This document shows positions 38,920 to 47,914 of a stretch of DNA of 64,000 nt, piece after piece; within the stretch, counting starts at the first letter, position 1; every line of letters starts with the position of its first letter. The stretch is taken from positions 699,501-763,500 of the forward strand of contig NZ_CP049889.1 in NCBI RefSeq assembly GCF_011299095.1, in the 5' to 3' direction. A model generated the notes under the pieces. It saw only the letters and a program-made list of their open reading frames with translations, was not told the origin of the DNA and ran no database searches. A program made the position numbers and the translations under genes. The DNA is from Jeotgalibaca porci. Lineage in GTDB: Bacteria; Bacillota; Bacilli; Lactobacillales; Aerococcaceae.

Positions 38920-41900
38920 TTAATAGGTTTGATAATAAACTTCAATTACGTTGTCTTTATCGTTCAGTAACGGCGCAATGTCTGCTTTTGAGACGCGGAT
39001 ACCGGTCTGGCGATACGGGTTCTCAATTTTGGTACCCCTTACTTTGCTCCCATTTACTATCATAGTCGAATTTACTTCGGTTGCCAATGTAAATTTAAAC
39101 GTGACCGGTTTATTTAAATAGGTAAAGTCTATCATCAGTCCGTCGTAAGCTGGTGGAAGCACTGGATCGAGGACTAAGTCTTGGTTGAAAGCCGTGATTC
39201 CTAGCGCATTAGCAATCAATTGATTTAAATAAATTCCCGGTCCGCTTGAGTAAATCCGCCACCCTCCTTTAACTGCGACTGAACCCGTTTTTAGTTTTTC
39301 AAAATGTTTCGCAGCTTCATATCGGGTAGCGAAATCCCCATCTGAACTACTGAAGTAAGCGTTGCTTTGGCGCTTAGCCGCATGCGGCACAACGTCTTGG
39401 ATATTAATCGGATTGATGACTTCTAGGCCTCGCCACACTTCTTCCGTTTTTCCGATTTTGGCCATCGATTCGATAAAACGAATATGGGCATGGACGTACA
39501 GTAACCCTACCTCGCGCCCAAAGTTGGCAGCTTGTTCGGCCCGTTTGAAGTTCGTGCTGACGCCACCTTTGTAAGCAGCCGGACGGTTCATCAAACGTAC
39601 TCCGTCTGGATGGGCCAGATGTTCTTTAATCAACTGGTAGTGTGAATCGGCTTGTTCTTTCGTAAAAATCTCGCTCGTAATTCCTTGAATCATCGGCAAG
39701 AGTCGGTATTGAATCCCGGTTTTAGTATCGGTCGGATGAATCATAAATTCTACTTTTTTCGGATCAGGCATGTAAACGAAACCTGGAATAACTGTGTCTG
39801 ACAAAATATATTTGTTGTAGTCCGTACGAATATTTGTCGCCAGTTCATCCAGTTCCCCAGCGTATTCTGAATCTATTTCTATTAAAGCTTCACTAAAACG
39901 CGTTAACGCTTCGTATGTCAAAGCGACGGTCCAACTGCTCGCCATGTTAACTTTCAAACTTTGATCGTGCGGTTGAAGTGTATCGTCCCAATCCCCATCG
40001 CCATAGCTAGATAAATGTGTGTCCCAGAGAAAATTCGCGCGGATATAGGCAATTTCTTTGGCCAAATGATGACGCAATGTAAAGTTTTCTTCTGTAAACG
40101 CCCCTGTTTCGCGGCGCATATACGGAATTTCTTCATCCAAAATACTGTGATCACCCGAGTGATTCAAATAATCAGCCACTAGCTTCAACGGCCAAACGAT
40201 AATATCACCATGGCTCTCGTGGGCGTAAATATCTTGGTAGCGGTCAAACATAAACCATTGGGGCCAGTTGCCATCTTCTTCGAACTGGTGCGTAAAAAGG
40301 GTTTTGATGATTTCTTTGACAATGTCATATTGTTGCATTGCCATGAAATATTCTGCCGGTCCTTGACTGACATCGCGCGTTCCCCAGGCGGCGCCACCGT
40401 ATTGTTCCAAGCCATGCGGCACTAAGTAATGGACCAGCATGTTATGCGTATACCACCATGCAGTGATATTCATTTTTTCCAATTCTGAAGGTAACGTTTC
40501 TTTTGTTTTTAATTCAAAGTGATTCATTAATTGTTGGAAATATGTTCTGAAATGCGCAACTTCTTCTTCAAAACTTGTTTCGGTCGGTTCCGTGTCGTTC
40601 CCCAATAGGCGCATCTCAAAGGCATCCGTTGCTGCTAATTCAAGAACAGCTAACGAAGCAGAGCCCGGCTCCGCACCTTCCACTAAGAAGCCCTCATCTT
40701 GCAAAGTAAAAGTCGTACCCTCTATCAAGAGACGGTAGCTTAATTCCGGATAGCGTTCATGATTTAACGTTTGGTCACTGGAATAAAATGTCAAAGCTTG
40801 TTCATTTGCTTCAACGTGAACAGGCGTCATGAACTCTTTTTGGTTCATAACAACTTGGTTGGTCACTAAATAGTTGTAGGCGCGCCCACTCTCGGCTGTT
40901 AACTGCAAGCGAATTTCACTCGTTCCAACCGTTGAAAATACCGTGACAATGAACGTTTCTTCTTCTGTCTGGTAGAGCCATTTGGCAAAGTTAAAGCCCA
41001 TTTCAAAAGCAGATGGCATTGTTAACAGGTGATACTTTTGGTCTATTTTTACATAGATGCGTTGTCCAGAAGTCTTTAATATATTCAAAGCATTACGAGT
41101 ATTCGTCAACCACTTGTTCATATCGGTATTACCCACTAAGGTTTGGGCATTAAAAACGCCGTACATCCAAGAGGTAGTCGTCATAATCGCCTCATCCACT
41201 TTTCGGTGGCCGCCTGTCAGTAAAATATGCCCGTGCGGTCGTTCAACCGCTCGTTCTTTTGCTTTGGAAACGACGTGCGTGTATGTATTCGTAAAGAAAG
41301 ACTGCCATTCGGCACCGTCGTTTTCTTCTTGAATCCGGTTTGGGTAGCGTTCTTTCATACTCGTCAGCGTCGTTGTTGTTAGCGGTTCGCCGATTTGGGG
41401 ATGACGGGTTAATTTCGGCTGCGCCTCGAAAGTCGCTTCTGCTTTAAAAATGAGGGACTGCTTCGAAACTTTCGGACCGGTCACTGCTTCAGGATGGTTT
41501 TCCTCTAGATGCCCATAGAACATGAGCGTTTTTTCGCCATTTAAGTGGAAAGGTTGGCTTTGCAAGGCCGTATAGCTAAACTCATACTGTGAAATTTCAG
41601 ACGGAAGAGTAGCTTGATTTAACGCATGTGGGACATTCGTTTCTTTATAACTAGTCCCGAAAAATTGAAAGCCATCGGTGCTGTAACTCGCAACGTCCAC
41701 CAAGGCCCCTTGTTCCACATATGGGTAATTGTCTTGGCCTTGTGCCATGTTTTGGCGGGAACAGACAACGTGGTCATAGACATTGTGGTCCACGTATTGG
41801 GCCGTATAAGCTTCATTGGTTTGCACCGTTCCTTGCGAAGCCAGCCCCAAATCTTGTCCGTAAATAACATCCACTTGTTCTTTGTTTCCATCTAAAGTGA

Positions 41901-42237
41901 TGTGCCAGAGCCACGTGTTTTCAGCGTTCAATGCAAATGTGACTGCGTATTGGATGCCCTTAAAGGTACCCGTCCATTTCACTTGCTTTTCACCGATTGA
42001 AAAGTCACTCTTGGACTGAATACCGAGTAACGGCGTATGTGAAAATGTACCGTCCGTGTTATAAATACGTAGGTAAATATTATTCAAAGAACCGTCGATA
42101 GGATTAGCTAGAACTTGATTGATCATTGTTTCATCGGTCCCGAGGCGATATAAATCTCCTGTTGATAAAAATTCAGCTTGTAGCGTACCCGCCTTCAGCT
42201 TTATTCGTGTTGTTTGCGATTGGTCAATTACATACAT
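38920..42237 (-). CDS. GH94 1,2-beta-oligoglucan phosphorylase
   Basis: 1105 residues, the size of the sophorooligosaccharide phosphorylase (SOGP) group of GH94, larger than cellobiose phosphorylase. It has the (alpha/alpha)6 barrel after about residue 600: ITAWWYTHNMLVHYLVPHGLEQ, GGAAWGTRDVSQGP, WPQWFMFDRY, and the catalytic acid region SSYGDGDWDDTLQ; later GGVSTNFKRAEQAANFGREV and GGWRIYSSGPGIYLNQL. The enzyme should split beta-1,2-glucooligosaccharides with phosphate to alpha-glucose-1-phosphate in the cytoplasm. Gene order with GH3, permeases, binding protein and LacI is that of Listeria innocua lin1839-lin1843. GGAG is 7 nt from the ATG. Confidence 0.88.
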   Translation of the reverse strand: MYVIDQSQTTRIKLKAGTLQAEFLSTGDLYRLGTDETMINQVLANPIDGSLNNIYLRIYNTDGTFSHTPLLGIQSKSDFSIGEKQVKWTGTFKGIQYAVTFALNAENTWLWHITLDGNKEQVDVIYGQDLGLASQGTVQTNEAYTAQYVDHNVYDHVVCSRQNMAQGQDNYPYVEQGALVDVASYSTDGFQFFGTSYKETNVPHALNQATLPSEISQYEFSYTALQSQPFHLNGEKTLMFYGHLEENHPEAVTGPKVSKQSLIFKAEATFEAQPKLTRHPQIGEPLTTTTLTSMKERYPNRIQEENDGAEWQSFFTNTYTHVVSKAKERAVERPHGHILLTGGHRKVDEAIMTTTSWMYGVFNAQTLVGNTDMNKWLTNTRNALNILKTSGQRIYVKIDQKYHLLTMPSAFEMGFNFAKWLYQTEEETFIVTVFSTVGTSEIRLQLTAESGRAYNYLVTNQVVMNQKEFMTPVHVEANEQALTFYSSDQTLNHERYPELSYRLLIEGTTFTLQDEGFLVEGAEPGSASLAVLELAATDAFEMRLLGNDTEPTETSFEEEVAHFRTYFQQLMNHFELKTKETLPSELEKMNITAWWYTHNMLVHYLVPHGLEQYGGAAWGTRDVSQGPAEYFMAMQQYDIVKEIIKTLFTHQFEEDGNWPQWFMFDRYQDIYAHESHGDIIVWPLKLVADYLNHSGDHSILDEEIPYMRRETGAFTEENFTLRHHLAKEIAYIRANFLWDTHLSSYGDGDWDDTLQPHDQSLKVNMASSWTVALTYEALTRFSEALIEIDSEYAGELDELATNIRTDYNKYILSDTVIPGFVYMPDPKKVEFMIHPTDTKTGIQYRLLPMIQGITSEIFTKEQADSHYQLIKEHLAHPDGVRLMNRPAAYKGGVSTNFKRAEQAANFGREVGLLYVHAHIRFIESMAKIGKTEEVWRGLEVINPINIQDVVPHAAKRQSNAYFSSSDGDFATRYEAAKHFEKLKTGSVAVKGGWRIYSSGPGIYLNQLIANALGITAFNQDLVLDPVLPPAYDGLMIDFTYLNKPVTFKFTLATEVNSTMIVNGSKVRGTKIENPYRQTGIRVSKADIAPLLNDKDNVIEVYYQTY

Positions 42238-42247
42238 TTTAAAACTC

Positions 42248-44383
42248 CTATTCTCTAATCAGTTCAACCGTAACTGCTTGTGTCATTTCTGCGTTTGGTC
42301 CTACCATCAGTTCGAATGAACCAGGATCACTTGACCACGTGCCATCTGGATGCAAGTAGTGGAAGTGTTCTTCCCTTAGTTGGAATACAACTTCACGCGT
42401 TTCGTTTGGTTCGAGCGTGATTCGTTTAAATTGTTTCAACTCTTTAATAGGCCGAACAACTTGTGCTACATGGTCACGGACATACAACTGCACCGTTTCA
42501 GTCCCGCTTCTGTCGCTCGTATTAGTGACCGAAACTGTAACAGTAATTTCTTCATTTTTGGTGAATGTCGGTTTTGATACGTTTAAATCGCTGTAGCTAA
42601 AAGTTGCGTAGCTCAGGCCGAACCCAAACGGATAAAGCGGTGTATTTTCCGTATCCAAGTAGCGCGCCAAGTATTTTTCGCCTTGCTGTTTATTAGTAAA
42701 GGGGCGTCCAGTTGTATGCCGATTGTAGTAAATCGGTACTTGTCCGACGGTGCGTGGGAATGACATTGTCAAACGCCCACTTGGATTTACTTTGCCGTAC
42801 AAAATATCTGCGATTGCTTGCGCACCAAGACTTCCCGGGAACCACGCATTGACAATGGCATCCGCTTGGTGAGCGACGTCTGATAGATCGAGCGGTCGAC
42901 CGGTAATAATGACAGCGATAATTGGCTTGCCAAGTTGTTTCAATTCATCCAACAATAGCAGTTGGTTTTTGGGCAGTTGAATGTTCGAACGGCTTGCCGC
43001 TTCCCCACTCATAAACGAATCCTCTCCCAAAGCAACGATGATTTTATCGGCTGTATAAAGTTCTGACAGTTTGTAACTGTTCAAGCCATTAAAAACTTCA
43101 TTATCTTCAATAAGAACTGCTTGTTCGAGCACTTCCGCTAGCGATTGCGTTTCCGATTCCAGGCCATTAAGTGACCAGCTGCCTAATAGGTCCTGCGTTT
43201 CCTTCTTAGGTCCAACTAAAGCAATTTTTTCATTGGTCTTAAGCGGAAGAACACCGTTATTTTTCAATAAAACAACTGACTCTTCGGCAGCTTTTTGGGC
43301 AAGTTTACGATTCGTTTCGTTAAATAATTCTCTTGCTTCAGCGGCTTCGTCAGCGCCGCGGTAGGGATTTTCGAACAACCCCAGTTCATTTTTCAACAAT
43401 AATATGCGCCATACTGCTTCATCCAACAATGTTTCCATTTCCGGATTTTCTTGGATAATTTCTTCCAAGTGGTGCAAATAACCGCCACTCATCATGTCGA
43501 TGTCAATCCCCGCTTCAAGTGACAGCTTGGCCGCTTCTTTTAAATTTTCGGCAATGCCGTGTGGAATCAATTCATTAATGCCAGCCCAATCAGAAATTAC
43601 TACGCCGTCAAAGCCCATTTCTTCGCGTAAGACTGTTCGTAACAACCATTTATTTCCTGTCGCGGGAATTCCCTTAATCGTATTAAAGGAAGACATAACC
43701 ATTTTAGCTCCTGCTTTGATTGCTGCTTCGTACCCGCTAAAGTAATTTTCACGTAAAGCATGCTCTGATAAATCGACTGTGTTGTAGTCGAGACCGGCTG
43801 TTGGTGCGCCATAAGCAGCAAAATGTTTCACGCATGCTGCGAGTCGCGTTGTGTCTTTTTCTAGGTCAATACCCTGGTAACCGCGCACCATAGCTTTGGC
43901 GAATTCTTCATTTAAGAAAGGATCTTCGCCAGTTGACTCCATCACCCGTCCCCACCGTGCATCGCGGACTAAATCAACCATCGGCGAAAAGGTAACGTGT
44001 ACGCCAGCTGTTGCTGATTCGCGAGCGGCCATCTGTGCCGTTTCTTCAAAAAGAGCGGGGTTCCATGAACTTGCTAGGGCTAGTGGTATCGGGAAAATAG
44101 TACGATACCCGTGAATAACGTCCGCCATAAATAACAAAGGAATGCCGAGACGGTTTTTTTTCATATAGTCGTCTTGAATACGACGGATATCAGCTGCTCC
44201 GGTACCTCCCAAAATAGAGCCGACACGCGTGAGGTCGTTTGCGGAGACATTCATTTCTTTCATAGGTCCGGTAATGGCTGCCGTGTCGTCATCGTAAAAA
44301 TTCCCCGTCAGTTGTACGGTTTGACCGATTTTTTCTTCGCGAGTCATTTGCTTGAATAAGTCTTGTAGTTTTGTAATATCCAC
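42248..44383 (-). CDS. GH3 beta-glucosidase of the beta-1,2-glucan operon
   Basis: 711 residues with the complete three-domain GH3 plan: barrel (MTREEKIGQTVQLTGNF, KHFAAYGAP, nucleophile Asp in GVVISDWAGI), alpha/beta sandwich (GEDSFMSGEAASR, PIIAVIITGRP) and a C-terminal fibronectin-like domain (VSVTNTSDRSGTETVQLYV). No signal peptide, so cytoplasmic. By analogy with Lin1840 it cleaves sophorose and short beta-1,2-glucooligosaccharides that the phosphorylase leaves. It lies 10 bp upstream of the phosphorylase gene. Confidence 0.9.
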   Translation of the reverse strand: MDITKLQDLFKQMTREEKIGQTVQLTGNFYDDDTAAITGPMKEMNVSANDLTRVGSILGGTGAADIRRIQDDYMKKNRLGIPLLFMADVIHGYRTIFPIPLALASSWNPALFEETAQMAARESATAGVHVTFSPMVDLVRDARWGRVMESTGEDPFLNEEFAKAMVRGYQGIDLEKDTTRLAACVKHFAAYGAPTAGLDYNTVDLSEHALRENYFSGYEAAIKAGAKMVMSSFNTIKGIPATGNKWLLRTVLREEMGFDGVVISDWAGINELIPHGIAENLKEAAKLSLEAGIDIDMMSGGYLHHLEEIIQENPEMETLLDEAVWRILLLKNELGLFENPYRGADEAAEARELFNETNRKLAQKAAEESVVLLKNNGVLPLKTNEKIALVGPKKETQDLLGSWSLNGLESETQSLAEVLEQAVLIEDNEVFNGLNSYKLSELYTADKIIVALGEDSFMSGEAASRSNIQLPKNQLLLLDELKQLGKPIIAVIITGRPLDLSDVAHQADAIVNAWFPGSLGAQAIADILYGKVNPSGRLTMSFPRTVGQVPIYYNRHTTGRPFTNKQQGEKYLARYLDTENTPLYPFGFGLSYATFSYSDLNVSKPTFTKNEEITVTVSVTNTSDRSGTETVQLYVRDHVAQVVRPIKELKQFKRITLEPNETREVVFQLREEHFHYLHPDGTWSSDPGSFELMVGPNAEMTQAVTVELIRE

Positions 44384-44397
44384 GTTGCTTCCTCCTG

Positions 44398-45219
44398 TTA
44401 TTTACCGCCGGAAATGTCGAATCCTTGCAGAATGTATTTTTGGAAAATTAAGAAGATAATTAAAATAGGTATAACCATAAACGCTGCTCCGGCCATTTGT
44501 AACGCGTAATTCGCACCGTGTTGGCCTTGAAGGAGCTGGAGGCCGACTGACAAAGTGTAGTATTTTTGATCGTTGGCAATAATTAATGGCCATAGGAAGG
44601 AATTCCAACCGCCGATAAAAGTGAGTATTCCTTGAACAGCGAGAATTGGTCTCGAAAGTGGCAAGGCTATTTTTAAGAAAATGTAATACTCGCTCGCTCC
44701 ATCAAGACGTGCTGCTTCCAGCATCTCATCGGAAATGTTCGCGAAAAATTGTCGGAACAGGAAGATACCGAATGCCCCCGCTAACCCGGGTAGGATGATG
44801 CCGGCATAGGTGTTGGTGAGGCCGAGTTGGTTCAAGATTAGGTAAACGGGAATCATCGTTACTTGGCCGGGAATCATCATCGTTGCCAACACGAGGACGA
44901 AAAGAAATTCTTTGCCTTTGAACTCGTATTTGGCAAAGCCAAAGCCCGCCATGGCGTTAATGAGCAAACCGCCAAAACTGAAAAAGGTAATGATTAGCGT
45001 ATTTACAAGGTAGACATCAAAGTTCAAACGCTGAAATAGCTCACGGAAGTTATTGAATGTCCATTCGTTTGGTAACAGTGATGGTGTCATAGAGACGATT
45101 TCTGGATTGGTCTTAAAAGCGGACAGAATCATCCAGATAAATGGGATGATTGTAATTGCGCCCCAAATCCCCATTAGCACACCGATTATTATTTTGGTGC
45201 TTTTATTTACTGAAAGCAT
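44398..45219 (-). CDS. ABC sugar permease, MalG type
   Basis: 273 residues with six membrane segments and the EAA motif EAARLDGASEYYIFLKIALP, which contacts the ATPase. The N-terminus carries the usual MalG-type first helix. Partner of the permease encoded 18 bp upstream. No ATPase gene lies in the operon, so a shared MsmX-type ATPase encoded elsewhere is needed, as is common for such importers in Firmicutes. Confidence 0.92.
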   Translation of the reverse strand: MLSVNKSTKIIIGVLMGIWGAITIIPFIWMILSAFKTNPEIVSMTPSLLPNEWTFNNFRELFQRLNFDVYLVNTLIITFFSFGGLLINAMAGFGFAKYEFKGKEFLFVLVLATMMIPGQVTMIPVYLILNQLGLTNTYAGIILPGLAGAFGIFLFRQFFANISDEMLEAARLDGASEYYIFLKIALPLSRPILAVQGILTFIGGWNSFLWPLIIANDQKYYTLSVGLQLLQGQHGANYALQMAGAAFMVIPILIIFLIFQKYILQGFDISGGK

Positions 45220-45237
45220 AACTTCTCTCCTCTTTTC

Positions 45238-46143
45238 TTAAATTGTGTTCTCGTCGCGGCGACGTTGCACTTTCATTTGCAAGAGCGTCGCTACGATGAT
45301 AATGACGAAAAGAATCATCGATCCGGCCGCTGCATAGCCAAAGCGGTTGAACTGGAACCCGTTCTTGTAGATGAATAAGGCGATACTCATCGTACTATTG
45401 AGTGGACCCCCTTCGGTCATAACAAATGGTTCTTCGAAGAATTGCAACCAACCGATAATCGTCGTGACAACAACGAAGAAAGTTGAGAATTTTAATTGTG
45501 GAATTGTGATATTCCAAATTTGCTCCCATCTGGTAGCGCCATCAATTTCAGCTGCTTCGTAAAGTGTTGGTGAAATATTTTGTAATGCGGCTGAGAAAAT
45601 CAACATATTGATTCCCAATCCGCGCCAGACAGCCAGAATGATGAGTGATATTTTTGCTACTTGTGGGTTTTGAAGCCAGCCAATCGGGCCAATGTTGACC
45701 CAGGAGAGGACTTGGTTAATGAGCCCAATGGATTGATTCGGATTGAATAGGAATGACCAAACAATGGCAATCGCAACGATGTTGGTGATTGATGGTGAGT
45801 AAAAGAACAAACGCATCATATCAAAGAATGGCCCATTACCCATTTGAATAAGAACTGCAACCGTTAAGGACAAGGTAACTACTAAGGGAACACCTAATGC
45901 AACATAAAAGAGTGTGTTGCCAATGGATTGCAGGAATACCCCATCGGAAGTAACGTCTTGGTAATTTTCCAGTCCGACGAATTCAATACGGGAAAAATCG
46001 GCAAGCCCCGAAAGGCTCAGGTCCGTGAAGCTGATAAAAAAAGCAATAAAAATGGGTAGTATCGAAAACGCGATGAGTAAAATCATCGCAGGTGTAATAA
46101 AAACCCATGGTGCTAACTTGTTTCTTGATTTCATTTTTTCCAC
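45238..46143 (-). CDS. ABC sugar permease, MalF type
   Basis: 301 residues, six membrane segments, EAA motif YEAAEIDGATRWEQIWNITI. It forms the heterodimeric channel with the MalG-type protein and works with the binding protein from the next gene upstream. A hairpin in the 91-bp gap to the binding-protein gene probably lowers permease expression relative to binding protein. Confidence 0.92.
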   Translation of the reverse strand: MEKMKSRNKLAPWVFITPAMILLIAFSILPIFIAFFISFTDLSLSGLADFSRIEFVGLENYQDVTSDGVFLQSIGNTLFYVALGVPLVVTLSLTVAVLIQMGNGPFFDMMRLFFYSPSITNIVAIAIVWSFLFNPNQSIGLINQVLSWVNIGPIGWLQNPQVAKISLIILAVWRGLGINMLIFSAALQNISPTLYEAAEIDGATRWEQIWNITIPQLKFSTFFVVVTTIIGWLQFFEEPFVMTEGGPLNSTMSIALFIYKNGFQFNRFGYAAAGSMILFVIIIVATLLQMKVQRRRDENTI

Positions 46144-46167
46144 CCTTTTCTTATTTCAAAAAATGAA

Positions 46168-46214
46168 AAGCCCAGAAGTTGGAATCCGATTAACTCGTAC
46201 TCATCTCTGGGCTT
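46168..46214 (-). terminator. attenuator hairpin between binding-protein and permease genes
   Basis: Stem AAGCCCAGA / TCTGGGCTT with a long loop. On the minus strand it is followed by TTTTCATTTTTT. It lies inside the operon, so partial termination that favours the binding protein is likely. Confidence 0.65.
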
Positions 46215-46234
46215 ATTCTTCAGAATCTATGGTT

Positions 46235-47491
46235 TTAGTTTAAGACGTTCGTTGCCTCTTCGTTAAATGTTTCCATTTGTTCCGCAACGTCCGCGCCACC
46301 TACCGTGATTTGCTCCCAGTACGTTAAGAAGCTTTGTGCAATTTGCTCCCATTCTGGTAGCAATGGCATATGTTCTGAATTTTCAAGTTGTTCTCCGAAT
46401 GTCGTAATTAATTCGTTTGATAATGCTTCATCTTCCCAAGCTTCCATGTTAGCTGGCAGTGAGCTTGATGTTTCTAAAAACTGTAATTGATTTTCTGGTT
46501 TGGACATAAATTCGAGTAATAGGACTGCGTTGTCCACGTTCTCAGTGCTGTTCCAAATTGCCAAGTTCGCGCCACCTGTGTTGGATAGGTTATTTTCTGG
46601 TCCTTCGGGAAGCACTGCCGTTGCCCAATTGCCTTCAATGTCTGGAGCGTTTTCATTAATGATTGAAATCATCCATGGTCCACTGATAAACATCGGTACG
46701 ATACCTTCTCCACCAAATGTTTGAGAGATATCCAGACCTAAGTCTTGCCCAGGTGCAGCACCGTCTTGGATAAAGCCGTTTAGGTACTCCATTGCTTGGG
46801 TAAATTCTGGTTCTGTAAATTGTGGTTCGTTATTTTCGTTTAATAGTTCGGAACCATTTTGACGAGCAAACATCATTGCGAATGTTTGGTCCGCTGAGTC
46901 CACATTAAAACCATACATATTATCTCCACGTTCAGATAATTTTGTTGCAGCATCTTTTAACTCGTCCCATGTTTGTGGCGCTTCTGGATATCCTACTTCT
47001 TCTAGTAAATCGGTACGATAGTAAAGTGCACGTGTCTCTGTATACCAAGGAATAGCATAGGTAGCGCCGTCGATTTGAGTTGTTGCAACGTTACCCTCGA
47101 AGAAATTTTCTGGTTTTAAATCTTCTGATGATTCAGTGTACTCACTAATGTCCATCAAAGCACCCGCGTCTACAAATTCGGCCATCCAAGTTGTTCCCAT
47201 TTGAACGACATCTGGTCCTTCTCCTGAAGCAACAGAGGTTAGTAAGCGATCATGTGCAGCGGACCAAGGAATACTTTGAACATTAACTGCAATGCCTGTT
47301 TCATCCGTGAAGGCGTCTAAGATAGGTTGCACTTGTTCATTACCATCGCCCATGAACCAAAAAGTAACCGTTTCTGAAGAATCTGATCCAGTACCTGACC
47401 CGTCGGTTTCTCCTTCATTACCACACGCTGCGAGCAACCCGATTGTTGCGAGTGAAAGAGAGCCCAGTAACATTTTCTTGAATATAGCCAT
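46235..47491 (-). CDS. solute-binding lipoprotein, beta-1,2-glucooligosaccharide importer
   Basis: 418 residues. Lipoprotein signal with lipobox LLAAC and Cys23, a Gly/Ser/Glu-rich linker, then a cluster-type sugar-binding fold (VTFWFMGDGNEQVQPIL, VPMFISGPWMISIIN, TGGANLAIWNSTENV). It would bind the oligosaccharide on the outer membrane face and pass it to the permeases. It corresponds in position to Lin1841, which binds sophorooligosaccharides. First gene of the six-gene operon. Confidence 0.9.
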   Translation of the reverse strand: MAIFKKMLLGSLSLATIGLLAACGNEGETDGSGTGSDSSETVTFWFMGDGNEQVQPILDAFTDETGIAVNVQSIPWSAAHDRLLTSVASGEGPDVVQMGTTWMAEFVDAGALMDISEYTESSEDLKPENFFEGNVATTQIDGATYAIPWYTETRALYYRTDLLEEVGYPEAPQTWDELKDAATKLSERGDNMYGFNVDSADQTFAMMFARQNGSELLNENNEPQFTEPEFTQAMEYLNGFIQDGAAPGQDLGLDISQTFGGEGIVPMFISGPWMISIINENAPDIEGNWATAVLPEGPENNLSNTGGANLAIWNSTENVDNAVLLLEFMSKPENQLQFLETSSSLPANMEAWEDEALSNELITTFGEQLENSEHMPLLPEWEQIAQSFLTYWEQITVGGADVAEQMETFNEEATNVLN

Positions 47492-47533
47492 TAAAAATTC
47501 CTCCTAAAAAAATTTGTTTGTTAGTTCCGACAA

Positions 47534-47594
47534 GAGAAAGCGTTTTATCGAAACGTTTCGACAACAGTATAAAACATAATTAATTAAATTGCAA
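47534..47594 (-). promoter_or_regulatory. promoter with LacI-type operator of the beta-1,2-glucan operon
   Basis: Minus-strand -35 TTGCAA (47589-47594) and -10 TATACT (47566-47571) are exactly 17 bp apart. Right after the -10 lies the perfect 14-bp palindrome TCGAAACGTTTCGA (47548-47561), covering the expected start site, as in LacI-family repression. Next to it AGAAAGCGTTTTAT (about 47534-47547) looks like a cre or second operator. The operon's own LacI repressor is the obvious candidate to bind. Confidence 0.8.
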
Positions 47595-47632
47595 GCGAAA
47601 ACATTCTATTGTTTTAGTACTTAGGAGCTGGG

Positions 47633-47877
47633 TCGGCAAGAGTAGGTGAATTTTTACCAACCTTTGCCGAGGTAGGTTGCCCGGTCGGCAAAGGTCGGGG
47701 CGTTTTTGCTTAGATTTGCCGACTTGCCGGTCTAAGCGTGCAAAAGTTAGCTGGTTTGAGTGGACCTTTGCACGCTTCTGAGGAAAAGAGTGCAAAAGTC
47801 AGTTGGTTTGAATGGACCTATGCACGCTTTTGAGGGAAAGAGTGCAAAAGTTAGACTTTTCGGACTAACCTTTGCAC
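47633..47877. repeat. array of five mosaic repeat units (types 1-1-2-2-2)
   Basis: Units at 47633-47670 and 47685-47722 (type 1, 38 bp, TCGGCAA... to ...TTTGCCGA) and at 47738-47773, 47790-47825 and 47842-47877 (type 2, 36 bp, GTGCAAAAGT... to ...CCTWTGCAC). Start-to-start distances are 52, 53, 52 and 52 bp. Linkers between type-2 units are conserved (GCTTTTGAGGGAAAGA and GCTTCTGAGGAAAAGA). The array fills the space between the sugar operon promoter and the creatininase terminator. Confidence 0.85.
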
Positions 47878-47888
47878 CTTTACAAAAT

Positions 47889-47914
47889 AAAAAACCGACT
47901 CGCGTCGGTTTTTT
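47889..47914 (-). terminator. terminator of the creatininase-family gene
   Basis: Stem AAAAACCGAC / GTCGGTTTTT with loop TCGC, U-rich on both sides, immediately after the stop codon. Confidence 0.9.

Noticed and set aside
47633-47877. CRISPR array
   Set aside because: Linkers are only 14-16 nt and conserved between loci, repeats vary inside, and no cas gene is in the window.
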